Shown here: positions 53,559 through 61,972 of the stretch, in pieces
Numbering within the stretch: position 1 is the stretch's first letter
Layout: each line of letters opens with the position of its first letter
From: Altererythrobacter lutimaris
GTDB lineage: Bacteria > Pseudomonadota > Alphaproteobacteria > Sphingomonadales > Sphingomonadaceae
DNA: 64,000 nt
Assembly: GCF_013371495.1 (NCBI RefSeq)
Contig: NZ_JABWTA010000001.1
Span: 496,001-560,000 of the forward strand
Direction of reading: 5' to 3'
Made by a program: the position numbers and the translations under genes
The notes under the pieces: generated by a model
Databases searched by the model: none
Seen by the model: only the letters and a program-made list of their open reading frames with translations
Told to the model about the DNA's origin: nothing

Positions 53559-56500
53559 ATGAGCCGAATGCCTGAGGGTCAAAGTCCGTTAGAAGCGCCT
53601 GCGATGCGCGCCCGCCTGTGGCCTCGCCGCAAGCGCTGGCAATTCGTATTTGGAGTGTGCCTGCTTCTGATCGGATTGGTCGCCTATGCGTGGTTTTCGC
53701 GCGAACAGATTGCGCGTGAGATTATCTCTGACGAACTGGACAGGCTGAACATTCCGGCAAGCTATTCGATCAACTCGATTGGCCCGGAAGTTCAAGTCCT
53801 GCACAATGTCGTGCTGGGCGATCCGGATCGGCCTGATTTCACTGCTGATGAAGTCCGAGTAAAGCTGGTTTACGGATTAGAAGCGCCCACAATCGGGCAG
53901 ATTTCACTTCTCAATCCACGCTTGTTTGGCAGCTATCGTAATGGCCAGTTGTCATTTGGATCGCTCGATTCCGCTATATTCGCGCCGAGCGAAGAAGCGC
54001 CCGCTCTGCCAGACATGGACATGGATTTGCGTGATGGCAGAGCGCTGATTGAGAGCGATTTTGGCGATTTCGGGATCAAGGCAGAAGGGCAAGGAAATCT
54101 TGCGGATGGCTTTGTTGGTGTGCTTGCTGTCAGTGCGCCAGAGCTTGCAAATGAGAGCTGTCGGGCACGCGATTTGAGCGTTTTCGGGCAGGTCAAAACC
54201 TCGAGCAGATTACCGAGTTTTAACGGGCCTGTGCGGGTTCGCGGTGTTTCCTGCGCAGACCAAAGCTTGGCTGCGAATGCGCTTGACTGGCAGTTGGAGC
54301 TAACTGGAGAATCGGACTTTAGCGGTTTTGATGCCGATGGCGCTTTTGATGCTCAAAGCCTGTCCGGGGCCGGAGTGAATGCGCGATCTGCCAGAGGTGA
54401 AACGCGCATCACCTTGAACGGAGAGGGCCTGCGTTCGCGTTTCGATATCACGGCGCAAGATGTCGCTAATGACACTGTCAGAGCAAGCAGCCTCAACTTG
54501 GCCGGCGGCATGCGCGCGCAGAGCGATCTCACCTGGATAAACGCTGATGTCGATGCGGAGGCATCGGATGTGCGCCTTGCAGAAACGTCGAGGCAATCAC
54601 TTGACGAACTGCGATCCAATGCCGCGTTTGCTCCATTTGCGCCTTTGATGGAGCGGTTGAAGCGCGGCTTGGACCGTGCGCAAGCTGGCAACTCACTGCG
54701 TGCGACTGTCAATGTTCGCCAGAGCGTCGGAGCTGCATCCTACGTTATCCCGCAAGCATTAATGCAGGACGATGCAGGCGTGACAATCGCCTCGCTTTCG
54801 CGGGTCCGACTGCAATACTCCGATGGTGACAGTGTTCCGCGCATTGACGGCAATGCGGTTATATCCGGACGAGACCTCCCCCAGATCACCGCGCGCATGG
54901 AGCAATTGGATACGGACGCCTCGGTCATGCGTGTCAGGATGGAGCCCTATGCGGCAGGAGGCGCGAGTCTTTCCTTGCCTGAGCTTGCGGTCTCGCAAGA
55001 TCAAAGCGGCGCGCTGCGCTTTGCCGGGCGCGCGCTTGCGAGCGGAGCGATGGAAGACGGAGCCACGGTCGACGCGCTTTCGTTGCCGCTTCAGGGGCGT
55101 TGGGACCCGCATGCGGGGTTGGCAGCAATTACGCGCTGTGCGTCGGTAATGGCTCGACGCATCTCCTATTCTGGCATCGACCTGTTTCAGCCACGCATGG
55201 AATTGTGCCCGAGTGGGCAACGCGCGGCCTTTCGGCTCCGTGACGGCGTGTTTGCTGCCGATCTGAGGGTTAAGCCGATGGATCTTAGCGGCATCTATGA
55301 CGGCCAGCCGATATCTTTAACTTCGGGCGCGATCGCGTTTTCTAGCACACGCGGCCTTGCGGCTAGCGATGTGTCGCTCGCGCTAGGCAAGGGGGAAGGT
55401 GCGTCACGCTTTGCTCTTGCCGAGTTGAATGGTGCTCCCGGTGATGCATGGTCAGGAGAGTTTTCCGATGCAGCCTTCGCGCTGGGCGCGGTTCCGCTCG
55501 ATATCTCTGACTCGTCGGGTGCATGGCGGTTCGCGGACGGTGAGCTATTCATCAGCGATGGCGCACTCAAAGTGTCCGACCGAGAAGCTGATCCGCGGTT
55601 CGAGCCGCTTGTCGCACGCGGAGCTGCCATGTCGTTCGAAGACGGCTTGATTTCAGCGAGTGCAGACTTGCGTGAACCCTTCAGCGATCGCCTGATAACA
55701 CGAGTTTTGATGCAACATGACTTGGAAAGCGGCTCCGGAAGCGCGGACCTGCTTGTGCGAGACCTGCGCTTCGATGAAGGCTTACAGCCTGCTGCAGGCT
55801 CTGACGTATGCTTGAACCGCGCGAGCCTCGCGCCCGATTACCGCCCGAGCGATCCCGGGCTTAGCTGCCTCGCATTGGGCATCATCGCTAACGTTGAAGG
55901 CAGCGTCAGCGGGCAAGGGCAGATCAACTGGACACCCGACAGTGTCACCAGCAGCGGCGATTTCACAACTATGGATGCTGATATGGCGGCCGCTTTCGGT
56001 CCGCTTAGAGGAGTAAGTGGGACAGTCCGCTTCACTGACCTGCTTGAGCTGACCACCGCACCGAACCAGGTTTTCAATATTGATGCAGTCAATCCAGGAA
56101 TTGAGGTGTTCGACGGAACGGTCGCGTTCAATCTCAGCGAAGGGCAAGTGCTGGAGATCGAAGGCGGGCGCTGGCCCTTCATGGGCGGGGAGCTTGCCTT
56201 GGAGCCTGCCCTGCTCGATTTCCGTGAGCCGATGGACCGCCGCTATGTGCTGCTCATAGACGGGCTCGATGCTGCGCGCTTTATCGAGCAGATGGAGCTT
56301 GGCAATATCAGCGCAAGCGGCGTGTTCGATGGTGCAGTCCCGATCGTGTTCGACACTGATGGTAATGGCCGGATCGAGCAAGGGCTGCTGACGTCGCGTC
56401 AGCCTGGCGGCAACGTCTCCTACATCGGCGAGCTGACTTATGAGGACTTAGGCGCGATGGCGAACTTCGCATTCCAGTCGCTACGCTCGCTCGACTTCAC

Positions 56501-56867
56501 GCAAATGGAAGTAGAAATGAACGGTCCGCTGACCGGCGAAATCATCACGCGATTGAAATTCGACGGCGTAAGCCAAGGGGAGGGCGCTTCTAACAACCTG
56601 ATTACGCGGCAGATCGCCAAGCTCCCGATCCAGTTCCGTGTAAATATCCGGGCCGACTTCTACAGCCTACTGACCAATCTGCAATCGATGTATGATCCTG
56701 CTTTCGTGCGTGATCCGCGCGAATTGGGGCTGCTGGAAAGCGACGGAACGCGCTTCACTGTGCCGCAACCCCCTGAAATGCCTGCACTTAAACCCGAAGA
56801 CCCCGAGGAATCTGACAATTCGGATGAACCTGCCATTCAGCCTCAAGAAAGCGAAGCACTGCCATGA
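53559..56867 (+). CDS. ydbH: YdbH-like intermembrane phospholipid transport protein
   Basis: 1,102 aa from ATG 53559 (in-frame ATGs at 53568 and 53601 are also possible). One transmembrane anchor near residues 28-45 (FVFGVCLLLIGLVAYAWFS) is followed by a long beta-rich AsmA/TamB-like body and a C-terminal segment (GGNVSYIGELTYEDLGAMANFAFQSL, then ITRQIAKLPIQFRVNIRADF), which is the YdbH signature. In E. coli YdbH acts with TamB and YhdP in phospholipid movement to the outer membrane. The next genes are ynbE-like and ydbL-like, as in E. coli, which makes the call secure. Confidence 0.85.
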   Translation: MSRMPEGQSPLEAPAMRARLWPRRKRWQFVFGVCLLLIGLVAYAWFSREQIAREIISDELDRLNIPASYSINSIGPEVQVLHNVVLGDPDRPDFTADEVRVKLVYGLEAPTIGQISLLNPRLFGSYRNGQLSFGSLDSAIFAPSEEAPALPDMDMDLRDGRALIESDFGDFGIKAEGQGNLADGFVGVLAVSAPELANESCRARDLSVFGQVKTSSRLPSFNGPVRVRGVSCADQSLAANALDWQLELTGESDFSGFDADGAFDAQSLSGAGVNARSARGETRITLNGEGLRSRFDITAQDVANDTVRASSLNLAGGMRAQSDLTWINADVDAEASDVRLAETSRQSLDELRSNAAFAPFAPLMERLKRGLDRAQAGNSLRATVNVRQSVGAASYVIPQALMQDDAGVTIASLSRVRLQYSDGDSVPRIDGNAVISGRDLPQITARMEQLDTDASVMRVRMEPYAAGGASLSLPELAVSQDQSGALRFAGRALASGAMEDGATVDALSLPLQGRWDPHAGLAAITRCASVMARRISYSGIDLFQPRMELCPSGQRAAFRLRDGVFAADLRVKPMDLSGIYDGQPISLTSGAIAFSSTRGLAASDVSLALGKGEGASRFALAELNGAPGDAWSGEFSDAAFALGAVPLDISDSSGAWRFADGELFISDGALKVSDREADPRFEPLVARGAAMSFEDGLISASADLREPFSDRLITRVLMQHDLESGSGSADLLVRDLRFDEGLQPAAGSDVCLNRASLAPDYRPSDPGLSCLALGIIANVEGSVSGQGQINWTPDSVTSSGDFTTMDADMAAAFGPLRGVSGTVRFTDLLELTTAPNQVFNIDAVNPGIEVFDGTVAFNLSEGQVLEIEGGRWPFMGGELALEPALLDFREPMDRRYVLLIDGLDAARFIEQMELGNISASGVFDGAVPIVFDTDGNGRIEQGLLTSRQPGGNVSYIGELTYEDLGAMANFAFQSLRSLDFTQMEVEMNGPLTGEIITRLKFDGVSQGEGASNNLITRQIAKLPIQFRVNIRADFYSLLTNLQSMYDPAFVRDPRELGLLESDGTRFTVPQPPEMPALKPEDPEESDNSDEPAIQPQESEALP

Positions 56868-56938
56868 AACACTTCAATTTGACCGCACTGCGCTGTGGTG
56901 TCACACCCGCCAAGCTGAACGCGAAGGAGGGATCGTGA
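56864..56938 (+). CDS. 24-codon bridging ORF between ydbH and ynbE
   Basis: ATG 56864 overlaps the ydbH stop (ATGA), and the TGA at 56936-56938 overlaps the ynbE GTG (GTGA), so the ORF exactly fills the gap. Its peptide would be MKHFNLTALRCGVTPAKLNA plus KEGS. The last codons contain the AAGGAGG ribosome site of ynbE. The most cautious reading is a translational coupler rather than a functional peptide. Confidence 0.45.
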   Translation: MKHFNLTALRCGVTPAKLNAKEGS

Positions 56939-57132
56939 CGGACATGCGCAGCGCCGGTTGGAGGATGGGAGCGGCGAGCTTGCTTGCAGCGGTCCTGAGC
57001 GGATGCATCAGTGTTGATGCGCCAGACGGACCGATTGTGATCGAGCTCAATGTGAACATCCGTCAGGAAGTGATTTACCGGCTCGCAGATGACGCGGCGA
57101 ATACGATTGAAGAAAACGCGGATATTTTTTGA
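56935..57132 (+). CDS. ynbE: YnbE-family outer-membrane lipoprotein
   Basis: 65 aa from GTG 56935, with AAGGAG five bases upstream; ATG 56944 is the alternative. A lipobox LLAAVLSGC gives a lipidated Cys, then DGPIVIELNVNIRQEVIYRLAD, which matches the short YnbE family (PItInxNVkIeHE-type). In E. coli YnbE forms an outer-membrane partner for YdbH. It lies between the ydbH-like and ydbL-like genes. Confidence 0.8.
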   Translation: MTDMRSAGWRMGAASLLAAVLSGCISVDAPDGPIVIELNVNIRQEVIYRLADDAANTIEENADIF

Positions 57133-57160
57133 AGCCGATATTTTTTAGAGGAAGTGGCCC

Positions 57161-57556
57161 ATGGCTATCAAGAACATGCAAAAACTGGCGATCAGCGGAG
57201 CGCTTGCAGCGCTCGCGCTGACAGGTGTTGCCGGCGTCGCCTACGCGCAGCGTGACCCAGCCTATGAAGCGGCTCGTTCGTCAGGCCAGGTTGGCGAGAA
57301 AATGGATGGTTATCTTGGAATCGTCGGCAACGCTTCGCCGGAGCTGCAGCGCCTAGTCGATGACATCAACATTAAGCGCAAGGCAGTCTATTCAGAGCGT
57401 GCACGGGAATCGCGCGCGACGCTTGAAGAATATGCTCTGACAGCAGGCTGTCAGGCGATTGCCAGAACGGTTCCGGGGGAGAAATATCAAGCGCCGGACG
57501 GCACGTGGCAGACCCGCACCAGCGCGCCGCCATTGCGCGATCCGCGCTGTCCGTAA
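57161..57556 (+). CDS. ydbL: YdbL (DUF1318) periplasmic protein
   Basis: 131 aa with a signal peptide ending GVAGVAYA. DUF1318 features are GQVGEKMDGYLGIV, ELQRLVDDINIKRKAVYSERARESRATLEEYALTAG and a C-terminal basic stretch. In E. coli YdbL is the soluble periplasmic partner of YdbH-YnbE and limits their stacking. It starts 28 bases after ynbE and closes the operon. A GCAACCG/CGGTTGC hairpin lies 13 bases after its stop, without a T run. Confidence 0.85.
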   Translation: MAIKNMQKLAISGALAALALTGVAGVAYAQRDPAYEAARSSGQVGEKMDGYLGIVGNASPELQRLVDDINIKRKAVYSERARESRATLEEYALTAGCQAIARTVPGEKYQAPDGTWQTRTSAPPLRDPRCP

Positions 57557-57747
57557 AGGCACATAGCCGCAACCGCGCCAGCTCGGTTGCGCAAAGCGCA
57601 AGACTGCTCTTCGAAAAAACAACCGCTGAGCGGGGACGAAACACCTTCCACCGGTTGACTCGGATATGCCCCCCTTCTAAGGGGTGCGCGCCCTCGGCGG
57701 GCACCTCTTGCCCGTGCTGCGCATTCCCTTGATCTAAGGAGGCTGGC

Positions 57748-58077
57748 ATGAACGAAGAGAAGCCCGCTCAGGAACCCATTGGTGAGGATGCGCGGATCGA
57801 CGCGCTCGAAGAGCGGCTGAAGGCTGCACGCGAGCGGGAAGAACAGCGCAACCGGCCGCAAGTGAAGGGGGTCGATGCGAACTATCGCAGCGGCAACCGG
57901 GTGCTAGCGGATTTACTCGGTGGGATCTTTGGCGGCGTCGTGATCGGCATGTCGATAGACTATTTTGCCGGAACATCGCCCTGGGGTCTGTTGGTGATGC
58001 TATTCATCGGAATAGTTGTCGCCTTCAGGAACATTATTCGTGCGGCGAACACACGCCCCGACGATCCTAAAAACTAG
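57748..58077 (+). CDS. atpI: ATP synthase protein I (AtpI/AtpZ)
   Basis: 109 aa. A charged coiled N-terminus (IDALEERLKAAREREEQRNRPQ) precedes two transmembrane helices with LADLLGGIFGGVVIGMSIDYFAGTSPWGLLVML, the AtpI/AtpZ pattern. It helps assemble the c-ring or bring in Mg2+/Ca2+. It has an AAGGAGG ribosome site and is the first gene of the F0 operon. The 190 bases upstream hold a weak TTGACT hexamer but no convincing promoter. Confidence 0.92.
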   Translation: MNEEKPAQEPIGEDARIDALEERLKAAREREEQRNRPQVKGVDANYRSGNRVLADLLGGIFGGVVIGMSIDYFAGTSPWGLLVMLFIGIVVAFRNIIRAANTRPDDPKN

Positions 58078-58125
58078 GATCATAATCGGGGCGCGTTTCA
58101 CATAAGGCTTAAGGACAAAGCGATC

Positions 58126-58908
58126 GTGGCAGCCGAAGGCAAAGTCGATCCAATGAAGCAGTTTCTGATTGAGCCTGTGGTAGGCTCTGGTTGGGAAGTT
58201 GCCGGATACAACATCGCATTTACGAACTCTGCGATGTGGATGTTGATCACCACTGTCCTGCTGTGGGTGTTCGTAGCCGGCGGCATGAAGCGCCAGCTCG
58301 TGCCCGGACGTTGGCAGATGGCTGTCGAAAGCTTCACCGGCTTCATCGACGATATGCTGGAGGCCAATGTCGGCAAGGAAGGGCGCAAATATGTGCCTTA
58401 CATCTTCAGCCTGTTCATGTTCATCCTCTTCGCCAACCTGCTCGGCCTGCTGCCGATTGGCGTCGTTGGCCTGCACCCGTTCACTTTCACCAGCCACTTC
58501 ACTGTGACAGGTGTTCTGGCGATCCTGAGCTTCTCGATTGTCCTGATCGTGGGCTTCTGGAAGCACGGGCTGCATTTCTTCAGCCTCTTCGTGCCGCACG
58601 GGACGCCAGCACCGATGATTCCAGCCATCGCGCTGATCGAATTCTTCTCATTCATGATCCGCCCTTTCAGCCTCGCACTGCGTTTGTTTGTTGCGATGAT
58701 GGCGGGCCACGTCCTGCTCAAGGTTCTCGCGAGCTTCGTCATCAACGGCATCAATGCCGGAGCCGGGATCGCTGCACTCGTCAGCGTTCCGAGCTTTATC
58801 CTGATGATCGGCATCAGCGCGCTGGAGATCCTGGTCGCGGGCATTCAGGCATATGTTTTTGCACTGCTCACGTCGCTCTACATCAACGACGCTGAGCATC
58901 TGCACTAA
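58126..58908 (+). CDS. atpB: F0F1 ATP synthase subunit a
   Basis: 260 aa from a GTG start behind AAGGA. Five or six transmembrane helices are visible. The critical arginine of the proton half-channel lies in PFSLALRLFVAMMAGH, and the C-terminal helix (LVAGIQAYVFALLTSLYIND) is the family signature. It carries protons past the c-ring. It follows atpI at 48 bases. Confidence 0.97.
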   Translation: MAAEGKVDPMKQFLIEPVVGSGWEVAGYNIAFTNSAMWMLITTVLLWVFVAGGMKRQLVPGRWQMAVESFTGFIDDMLEANVGKEGRKYVPYIFSLFMFILFANLLGLLPIGVVGLHPFTFTSHFTVTGVLAILSFSIVLIVGFWKHGLHFFSLFVPHGTPAPMIPAIALIEFFSFMIRPFSLALRLFVAMMAGHVLLKVLASFVINGINAGAGIAALVSVPSFILMIGISALEILVAGIQAYVFALLTSLYINDAEHLH

Positions 58909-58962
58909 GAGTTTTTCACCCTTCAATTTACTGACAAAAGTTTTTCCAAAGGAGTTTTCAAA

Positions 58963-59190
58963 ATGGAAGCAGAAGCAGCCAAGCTCGTAGGCGCTGGCCT
59001 TGCAGCAATCGGTGCCGGCATGGCCGCCATCGGTGTGGGTAACGTGTTCGGTTCGTTCCTGGAAAGCGCTCTGCGCAACCCGGGCGCAGCAGACGGCCAG
59101 CAGGGCCGCCTGTTCATCGGCTTCGCCGCAGCTGAACTTCTCGGCCTGCTGGCATTCGTTGTGGCGATGATCCTGATCTTCGTTGCCTAA
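58963..59190 (+). CDS. atpE: F0F1 ATP synthase subunit c
   Basis: 75 aa, a two-helix hairpin. The proton-binding carboxylate is Glu58 in FIGFAAAELLGLLAFV, and the polar loop is ALRNPGAADGQQGRLF. The glycine-rich first helix (GAGLAAIGAGMAAIGVG) packs the ring. AAGGAG lies nine bases ahead. It sits between atpB and the two b-type subunits. Confidence 0.97.
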   Translation: MEAEAAKLVGAGLAAIGAGMAAIGVGNVFGSFLESALRNPGAADGQQGRLFIGFAAAELLGLLAFVVAMILIFVA

Positions 59191-59273
59191 GCGATTTTGC
59201 GAATATGCGCCGGAGGGCTCGCTCTCCGGTTTGCATATTCGTGCTCTGACGATTTTATAATCGGAACGAAGTC

Positions 59274-59768
59274 ATGCCTCAGATAGCTCAACTTCCTGAA
59301 TTCTGGTCGAGCCAGGTTTTCTGGACTCTGATCTTTTTCGGCCTCACCTTCTTTGTCATCGGGCGAGGAATGGTGCCGAAAGTGATGGATACGGTTGCCA
59401 TGCGCGACAAGCAGATCGCTGACGATCTTGCTGCAGCGCAAGCCGCGCGTGATGCGGCAGACGAGCAGGAAGAAGCATGGCGCAAGCGCGAGAATGAAAA
59501 TCGCGCTCAGGCTCAGGCTGTGATTGCCAAAGCGAAAGCAGACGCAGCGGCCAAGTCTGACAAGAAGATCGCCGCTGCTCAGAAGCGTCTCGACAAGAAG
59601 ATGGCGGAAGCTGAAGCTGAAATCGCCGCAGCACGTGCCGCAGCGATGACGGAGATTGAAGGCGTGGCAGCCGATGCGACGCAAAGCATCGTCGAAAAGC
59701 TAGCAGGTTCGTCCGTTGACGGCGCTGCGGCTCAGGCTGCTGTGAAGGAGGCATTGGCTCATGGCTGA
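59274..59768 (+). CDS. F0F1 ATP synthase subunit b'
   Basis: 164 aa. A short N-terminus and one transmembrane helix (VFWTLIFFGLTFFVIGRGMV) are followed by a long Ala/Lys/Glu/Arg coiled coil to the end. It is the first of two b-type subunits that together make the heterodimeric outer stalk of alphaproteobacterial ATP synthase. It overlaps the following b gene by eight bases. Confidence 0.92.
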   Translation: MPQIAQLPEFWSSQVFWTLIFFGLTFFVIGRGMVPKVMDTVAMRDKQIADDLAAAQAARDAADEQEEAWRKRENENRAQAQAVIAKAKADAAAKSDKKIAAAQKRLDKKMAEAEAEIAAARAAAMTEIEGVAADATQSIVEKLAGSSVDGAAAQAAVKEALAHG

Positions 59769-60297
59769 TACACTTTTGCTCCTCGCTGCAGCGGGCGAAG
59801 CTGCGAGCTATTCTGAACCAACCGCTTTGGGCCTCGCTGCCTATAAGTGGGTTTCCGTTGCGATGCTGGTGCTGTTCGGCATATTCGTGTGGAAGAAGGT
59901 TCCGGGTCTCGTCACAGGCGGTCTTGACAAGAAAATCGCTGAAATACGCGACCAGCTCGCAGAAGCGAAGTCGCTGCGTGAAGAAGCGGAAAAGCTCCGC
60001 AACGAATATGCAGCCAAGATCGCTAATGCGGAGAAAGACGCAGAGGCAATGGTCGAAGGCGCGCAGCGCGAAGCGGATGCGATCCTTGAAAAAGCCGAGG
60101 CAGACAGCAAAGCGATGGTCGCCCGCCGCAAGCGTATGGCAGAAGACAAGATCGCTGCGGCTGAGCGCGAAGCGGTGGAAGACGTACGCGACAGTGCGGT
60201 TGCCGCGGCCACTGCGGCGAGCCGTAAGCTCATTGCCGAACGCCACGATGCGAATGCAGACAGCAGGCTGGCCGATGAAGTGATTTCGTCGATCTAA
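59761..60297 (+). CDS. atpF: F0F1 ATP synthase subunit b
   Basis: 178 aa. A short periplasmic start, one transmembrane helix (YKWVSVAMLVLFGIFVWKK) and a long charged coiled coil (LREEAEKLRNEYAAKIANAEKDAEAM) fit subunit b. Its ATG lies inside the b' coding region, so the two are co-translated in equal numbers. It closes the F0 operon ahead of a terminator. Confidence 0.95.
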   Translation: MADTLLLLAAAGEAASYSEPTALGLAAYKWVSVAMLVLFGIFVWKKVPGLVTGGLDKKIAEIRDQLAEAKSLREEAEKLRNEYAAKIANAEKDAEAMVEGAQREADAILEKAEADSKAMVARRKRMAEDKIAAAEREAVEDVRDSAVAAATAASRKLIAERHDANADSRLADEVISSI

Positions 60298-60323
60298 CCC
60301 TTCGCAAATGGCGAAAGAAACAA

Positions 60324-60349
60324 GGCGATCCCTCGGGGTCGCCTTTTTC
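60324..60349 (+). terminator. Rho-independent terminator of the F0 operon
   Basis: GGCGATCC and GGGTCGCC form an eight-base stem with one G-T pair and a CTCG loop, followed by TTTTTC. It lies 26 bases after the atpF stop. Confidence 0.9.
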
Positions 60350-60396
60350 TTTGCGCGATTGCGGATTTCGCTTGGCTTATCGGCTTAACTCTTTAT

Positions 60397-60411
60397 TGCG
60401 AACCATTCTCA
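60397..60411 (+). promoter_or_regulatory. Fur-like box upstream of the PepSY-type gene
   Basis: TGCGAACCATTCTCA agrees with the 7-1-7 Fur box pattern (TGnnAATnATTnnCA-like) in most positions. It lies 26 bases ahead of the GTG start of the next gene, where a repressor would block transcription. PepSY-type membrane proteins are often iron-controlled. A match by eye only. Confidence 0.45.
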
Positions 60412-60437
60412 AATTTGATTGATAGGGATCTCAGTCA

Positions 60438-60995
60438 GTGAACCGCGCATTTCTTACCAAGCTCCACCTCATCCTTGCCGCTTTCATGTTTCCGGCGGTG
60501 CTTATGTTTCTGATCACGGGCGCGCTTTACACTTGGGGTGAAAAGGGTGCCTGGTACGAAGAGACTGCGACAATTGCTTTGGAACAGCCGCTGTCCGAGC
60601 AGTCTGAGGGCGCAATCACGAATTTGGCGGTTCAGGAGCTGGCTAGCCGCGAGCTGCCCATGCCGAGCGGCAATCTGAGCGTTACCGAGGGCGAGGGCGC
60701 TTCTCTTACCTGGAATGGCGCGCGGGCAGAGATCGAGCTTGCTGCGACGGATAACCCGCTTGTGGCTGAAGCGACAATTCGCGAAGCGAGCTTCCATCGC
60801 TGGCTTGTTCAACTCCACAAGGCCAAGGGAAGTGACTACTTCAAGGTCTATGCCACTCTGCTCGCGTCCGTGCTATTCCTGCTGGTCGCCAGCGGCGTCA
60901 TCATGGGCCTGCAGGTAAAGGCGCTGCGCCGGATTACGATTGCAAGCAGCGTAGTTGGACTGTTCGCGTTTGTCGGTGCGGTTCTGCTCGGCTAA
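60438..60995 (+). CDS. PepSY-associated transmembrane protein
   Basis: 185 aa from GTG 60438. An N-terminal helix (LHLILAAFMFPAVLMFLITGALYTWG) and two C-terminal helices (LLASVLFLLVASGVIMGLQV and ITIASSVVGLFAFVGAVLLG) flank a periplasmic domain; the order and the Leu-His-Leu and LVQLHKAKG motifs fit PepSY-TM proteins, a family linked to iron uptake and ferric reduction. A Fur-like box lies upstream. Its stop overlaps the end of the convergent quinone oxidoreductase gene by four bases. Confidence 0.8.
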   Translation: MNRAFLTKLHLILAAFMFPAVLMFLITGALYTWGEKGAWYEETATIALEQPLSEQSEGAITNLAVQELASRELPMPSGNLSVTEGEGASLTWNGARAEIELAATDNPLVAEATIREASFHRWLVQLHKAKGSDYFKVYATLLASVLFLLVASGVIMGLQVKALRRITIASSVVGLFAFVGAVLLG

Positions 60996-61966
60996 AGTTC
61001 GAACACCACTTTTCCGACCAGTTCGCGGGTCGCCATCGCTTCGAATCCCTTGCGCCATTGTGCAAGTGGCAACACGCGGTCGATTGCGGGCTTGATCCTG
61101 CCCGCTTCAGCGAGGCGGTTGATCTCTGCCATGATCGCGGCTCCACGTTCCGGGAAACGTCGCGCATATTCGCCAGCCCGAAGGCCAACGACGGAAAAGC
61201 CTTTGATGAGCGGGATATTGGTCGCGATGTCTGCAATGCGGCCGCTGGTAAAACCGACGACGCAGAGCTTGCCTGCAAAGCTGACGCAGCGTGTGCATTC
61301 GTCAAACACATCGCCGCCGACGGGATCGAAGACGATATCGCAGAGATCGCCTTGCGTGATGTCGGCTACGGCTTCGCGAAAGCGCCCTTCAGAGACAATC
61401 ACCGCATCTGGCTCGTACAGAGGCGCGATACGCTGCATCTTGGCTGCTATACCTGTCGCAGCGATAACCCTGGCACCCAAAGCCTTGGCAAGATCGACTG
61501 CCGCCAGGCCCACACCGCCACTTGCGCCTGTCACCAGCACCCATTGGCCTTCTGTAAGCCCGCAGAGCTCCGCGAGGCCTGTATAGGCTGTCTGGTACGC
61601 TGCTCCCATTGCTGCGCCTTCTGCAAAGCTCAGGCCACGGGGTAGGGGGCTTAGACCGCGTTCAGGAATGCTGGCGATTTCCGCAAAGGCACCAGTCTTA
61701 TCGCCACCAATGACATGATCGCCGGGTTTGAACGCGCTGTCAGGATCGGCTTCCAGCACTTCGCCTGAGAGCTCCAACCCGGCCGTGAAGGGCACATGGG
61801 GTTTGAACTGATATTTGCCCTGCGTCATCAGCAGGTCTGGAAAGTTGAGCGACGCTGCTCTTACCTTGACCAGGACTTCGCCCGGTTTGCGTTCAGGCGG
61901 CTGCAGGTCATCCAGCTGGACGCCGGACAGGTCGTCTGACAGCGATTGGACCTGAAGTGCTTTCAT
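60992..61966 (-). CDS. Zinc-independent NADPH:quinone oxidoreductase (MDR superfamily)
   Basis: 324 aa of the medium-chain dehydrogenase/reductase type: SLNFPDLLMTQGKYQFKPHVPFTAGLELSGEV at the catalytic end, GAAYQTAYTGL, and the Rossmann motif VLVTGASGGVGLAAVDLAKALGA. Zinc-ligand cysteines are absent, as in quinone oxidoreductases. It reduces quinones or enones using NADPH. It lies six bases after gloB on the same strand, so the two detoxification genes are cotranscribed. Confidence 0.9.
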   Translation of the reverse strand: MKALQVQSLSDDLSGVQLDDLQPPERKPGEVLVKVRAASLNFPDLLMTQGKYQFKPHVPFTAGLELSGEVLEADPDSAFKPGDHVIGGDKTGAFAEIASIPERGLSPLPRGLSFAEGAAMGAAYQTAYTGLAELCGLTEGQWVLVTGASGGVGLAAVDLAKALGARVIAATGIAAKMQRIAPLYEPDAVIVSEGRFREAVADITQGDLCDIVFDPVGGDVFDECTRCVSFAGKLCVVGFTSGRIADIATNIPLIKGFSVVGLRAGEYARRFPERGAAIMAEINRLAEAGRIKPAIDRVLPLAQWRKGFEAMATRELVGKVVFEL

Positions 61967-61972
61967 GAAGGC

